From assembly GCA_964355425.1 (NCBI GenBank), contig CAYHDN010000008.1:1-20781 (forward strand): DNA of 20,781 nucleotides, read 5' to 3'. Positions 20,038 to 20,781 of this stretch are shown one piece after another. The notes under the pieces are model-generated. The model did no database searches. It had not been told where the DNA came from and saw nothing but the letters and a program-made list of their open reading frames with translations. How positions within the stretch are numbered: the stretch's first letter is position 1; each line of letters begins with the position of its first letter. Made by a program: the position numbers and the translations under genes. The DNA comes from CAYHDN01 sp964355425 (GTDB lineage: Bacteria; Patescibacteriota; UBA1384; XYA2-FULL-43-10; CAINNR01).

Positions 20038-20781
20038 TTACGGAATTGATCTCCACATAATTTCAAACATCTCTTTGTTCATTTGGATAATGCTCTGATT
20101 TTCGATCACAAGAGCGAAAATAGGTGCTGTTAATTGATGAACAGCAACTTTTTGTGGAGTAACGACTAGGTTTGTGCTTAATTTTGTATCTGGGGGCAAT
20201 AACTTAATTTTGTGCTGATATTTAGCTTCAGTCCTCTTTGACTGCCTAGCATCAATAGTATCTTGTAAGAGCATTCGTGTTTTAACTCCTTTTTTTGATC
20301 GCCGAAGCCAAAAATCATCGTAAAATTTTGGATCGAGCTCACGCCATTGAGTATAATCTGAAATTATTAAATAATCGTCACCGGGCTTTATGTCACGCAG
20401 TAATCCGTCATAAACGTTTTTTACCGCCTCTAGCCCCTCGTAATATTTAATAAATCCCTCGTTCTTTTTCAAATCATAGAGCTCTAAAAAATTGGGAAGC
20501 GCTTGTAAAAGAGTGTCTTCTTTTAGTTTTATCATTGATTGGAGTTTGTTTGGGTGTTCAGCAGCAAAAACTTTCCTGCTCCCTTTGAGCTCGGCTCGCA
20601 TCAATCCACGGTTTTGCAAATATTCAACCACCGAATACACTGTGGTTCTTTTGGTTTCGGCAACCTTAGCTATATTTAATATCGATGCTGGTCCAGTCGA
20701 GAGAGCAGCAAGATAAACTCGGGACTCATTGTCCGAGAGCCCAAGATCTTTTAATATCTCTGTTAGATTCTCAATTTTTTT
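20038..20781 (-). CDS. TrmB-like transcription regulator, 5' partial
   Basis: The frame is open to the right edge, so the start is beyond it or at an unusual codon; 247 residues are visible. The first 60 form a winged helix-turn-helix: L-G-L-S-D-N-E-S-R-V-Y-L-A-A-L, then I-A-K-V-A-E-T-K-R-T-T-V-Y as recognition region. Next comes a basic helix and a domain with I-K-Y-Y-E-G-L-E-A-V-K-N-V-Y-D, I-I-S-D-Y-T-Q-W and D-D-F-W-L-R-R-S-K-K-G-V. A shorter reading that begins at GTG 20640 would cut through the DNA-binding domain and is not chosen. It is paralogous to the gene at 12697-13470. Target and ligand are unknown. Confidence 0.8.
   Translation of the reverse strand, partial: KKIENLTEILKDLGLSDNESRVYLAALSTGPASILNIAKVAETKRTTVYSVVEYLQNRGLMRAELKGSRKVFAAEHPNKLQSMIKLKEDTLLQALPNFLELYDLKKNEGFIKYYEGLEAVKNVYDGLLRDIKPGDDYLIISDYTQWRELDPKFYDDFWLRRSKKGVKTRMLLQDTIDARQSKRTEAKYQHKIKLLPPDTKLSTNLVVTPQKVAVHQLTAPIFALVIENQSIIQMNKEMFEIMWRSIP

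Noticed and set aside
1..20781. Recoding of UGA as glycine, known in some CPR lineages
   Set aside because: recF, the NYN gene and the TrmB-like gene end normally at TGA, and no conserved protein here needs TGA read through.

Overview
The window covers a bacterial replication-origin region (dnaA, dnaN, recF and divergent rpmH) plus about 14 kb of flanking accessory genes. It most resembles a Candidate Phyla Radiation (Patescibacteria) genome. The reasons are many short orphan genes, TrmB-type regulators, a giant secreted protein of unknown family beside an M23 peptidase and a PEGA/propeller protein, intergenic AT-rich simple repeats, and rpmH without an adjacent rnpA. TGA acts as a normal stop (recF, the NYN gene and the TrmB-like gene all end in it), so the UGA-recoding CPR lineages are excluded. 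The phylum call is inference; no rRNA is present.

Region 1 (1-10007, + strand) is an envelope operon. It holds the 3' part of a PEGA plus beta-propeller protein, a membrane-anchored M23 peptidase, and, 1 nt after it, a 2413-residue exported protein. That protein is built largely from a degenerate ~28-residue repeat and carries an S-x-H-x-x-G-x-A-x-D motif of the kind seen in M15/VanY-type peptidases. Together they look like a cell-wall-spanning surface apparatus, and this is the best candidate for an undescribed system.

Region 2 (10008-14160) is a string of small, separately promoted units. A GC-rich secreted CsgG/FlgT-like gene is driven by a perfect consensus promoter inside a palindrome. 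A DUF721/DciA-like gene and an NYN nuclease lie behind a leader terminator. A 34-residue one-helix peptide has a long structured leader. A TrmB-like regulator is transcribed back-to-back with a multi-pass membrane protein. An intergenic stretch (12079-12417) contains a cluster of strong stem-loops and no gene.

Region 3 (14319-18837) is the origin locus. recF, dnaN and dnaA read leftward and rpmH rightward. The 451-bp dnaN-dnaA gap carries seven consensus DnaA boxes, mostly as inverted pairs, including a 28-bp perfect palindrome, and an AT-rich stretch. More DnaA boxes lie inside dnaA, in the part coding the domain II linker, and in the dnaA promoter spacer.

Region 4 (18838-20781) holds a protein with two lipoyl-like beta-domains that sits where rnpA is usually found, a Phd/YefM-RelE toxin-antitoxin pair with an operator over its -10 box, and a second TrmB-like regulator that runs off the right edge.
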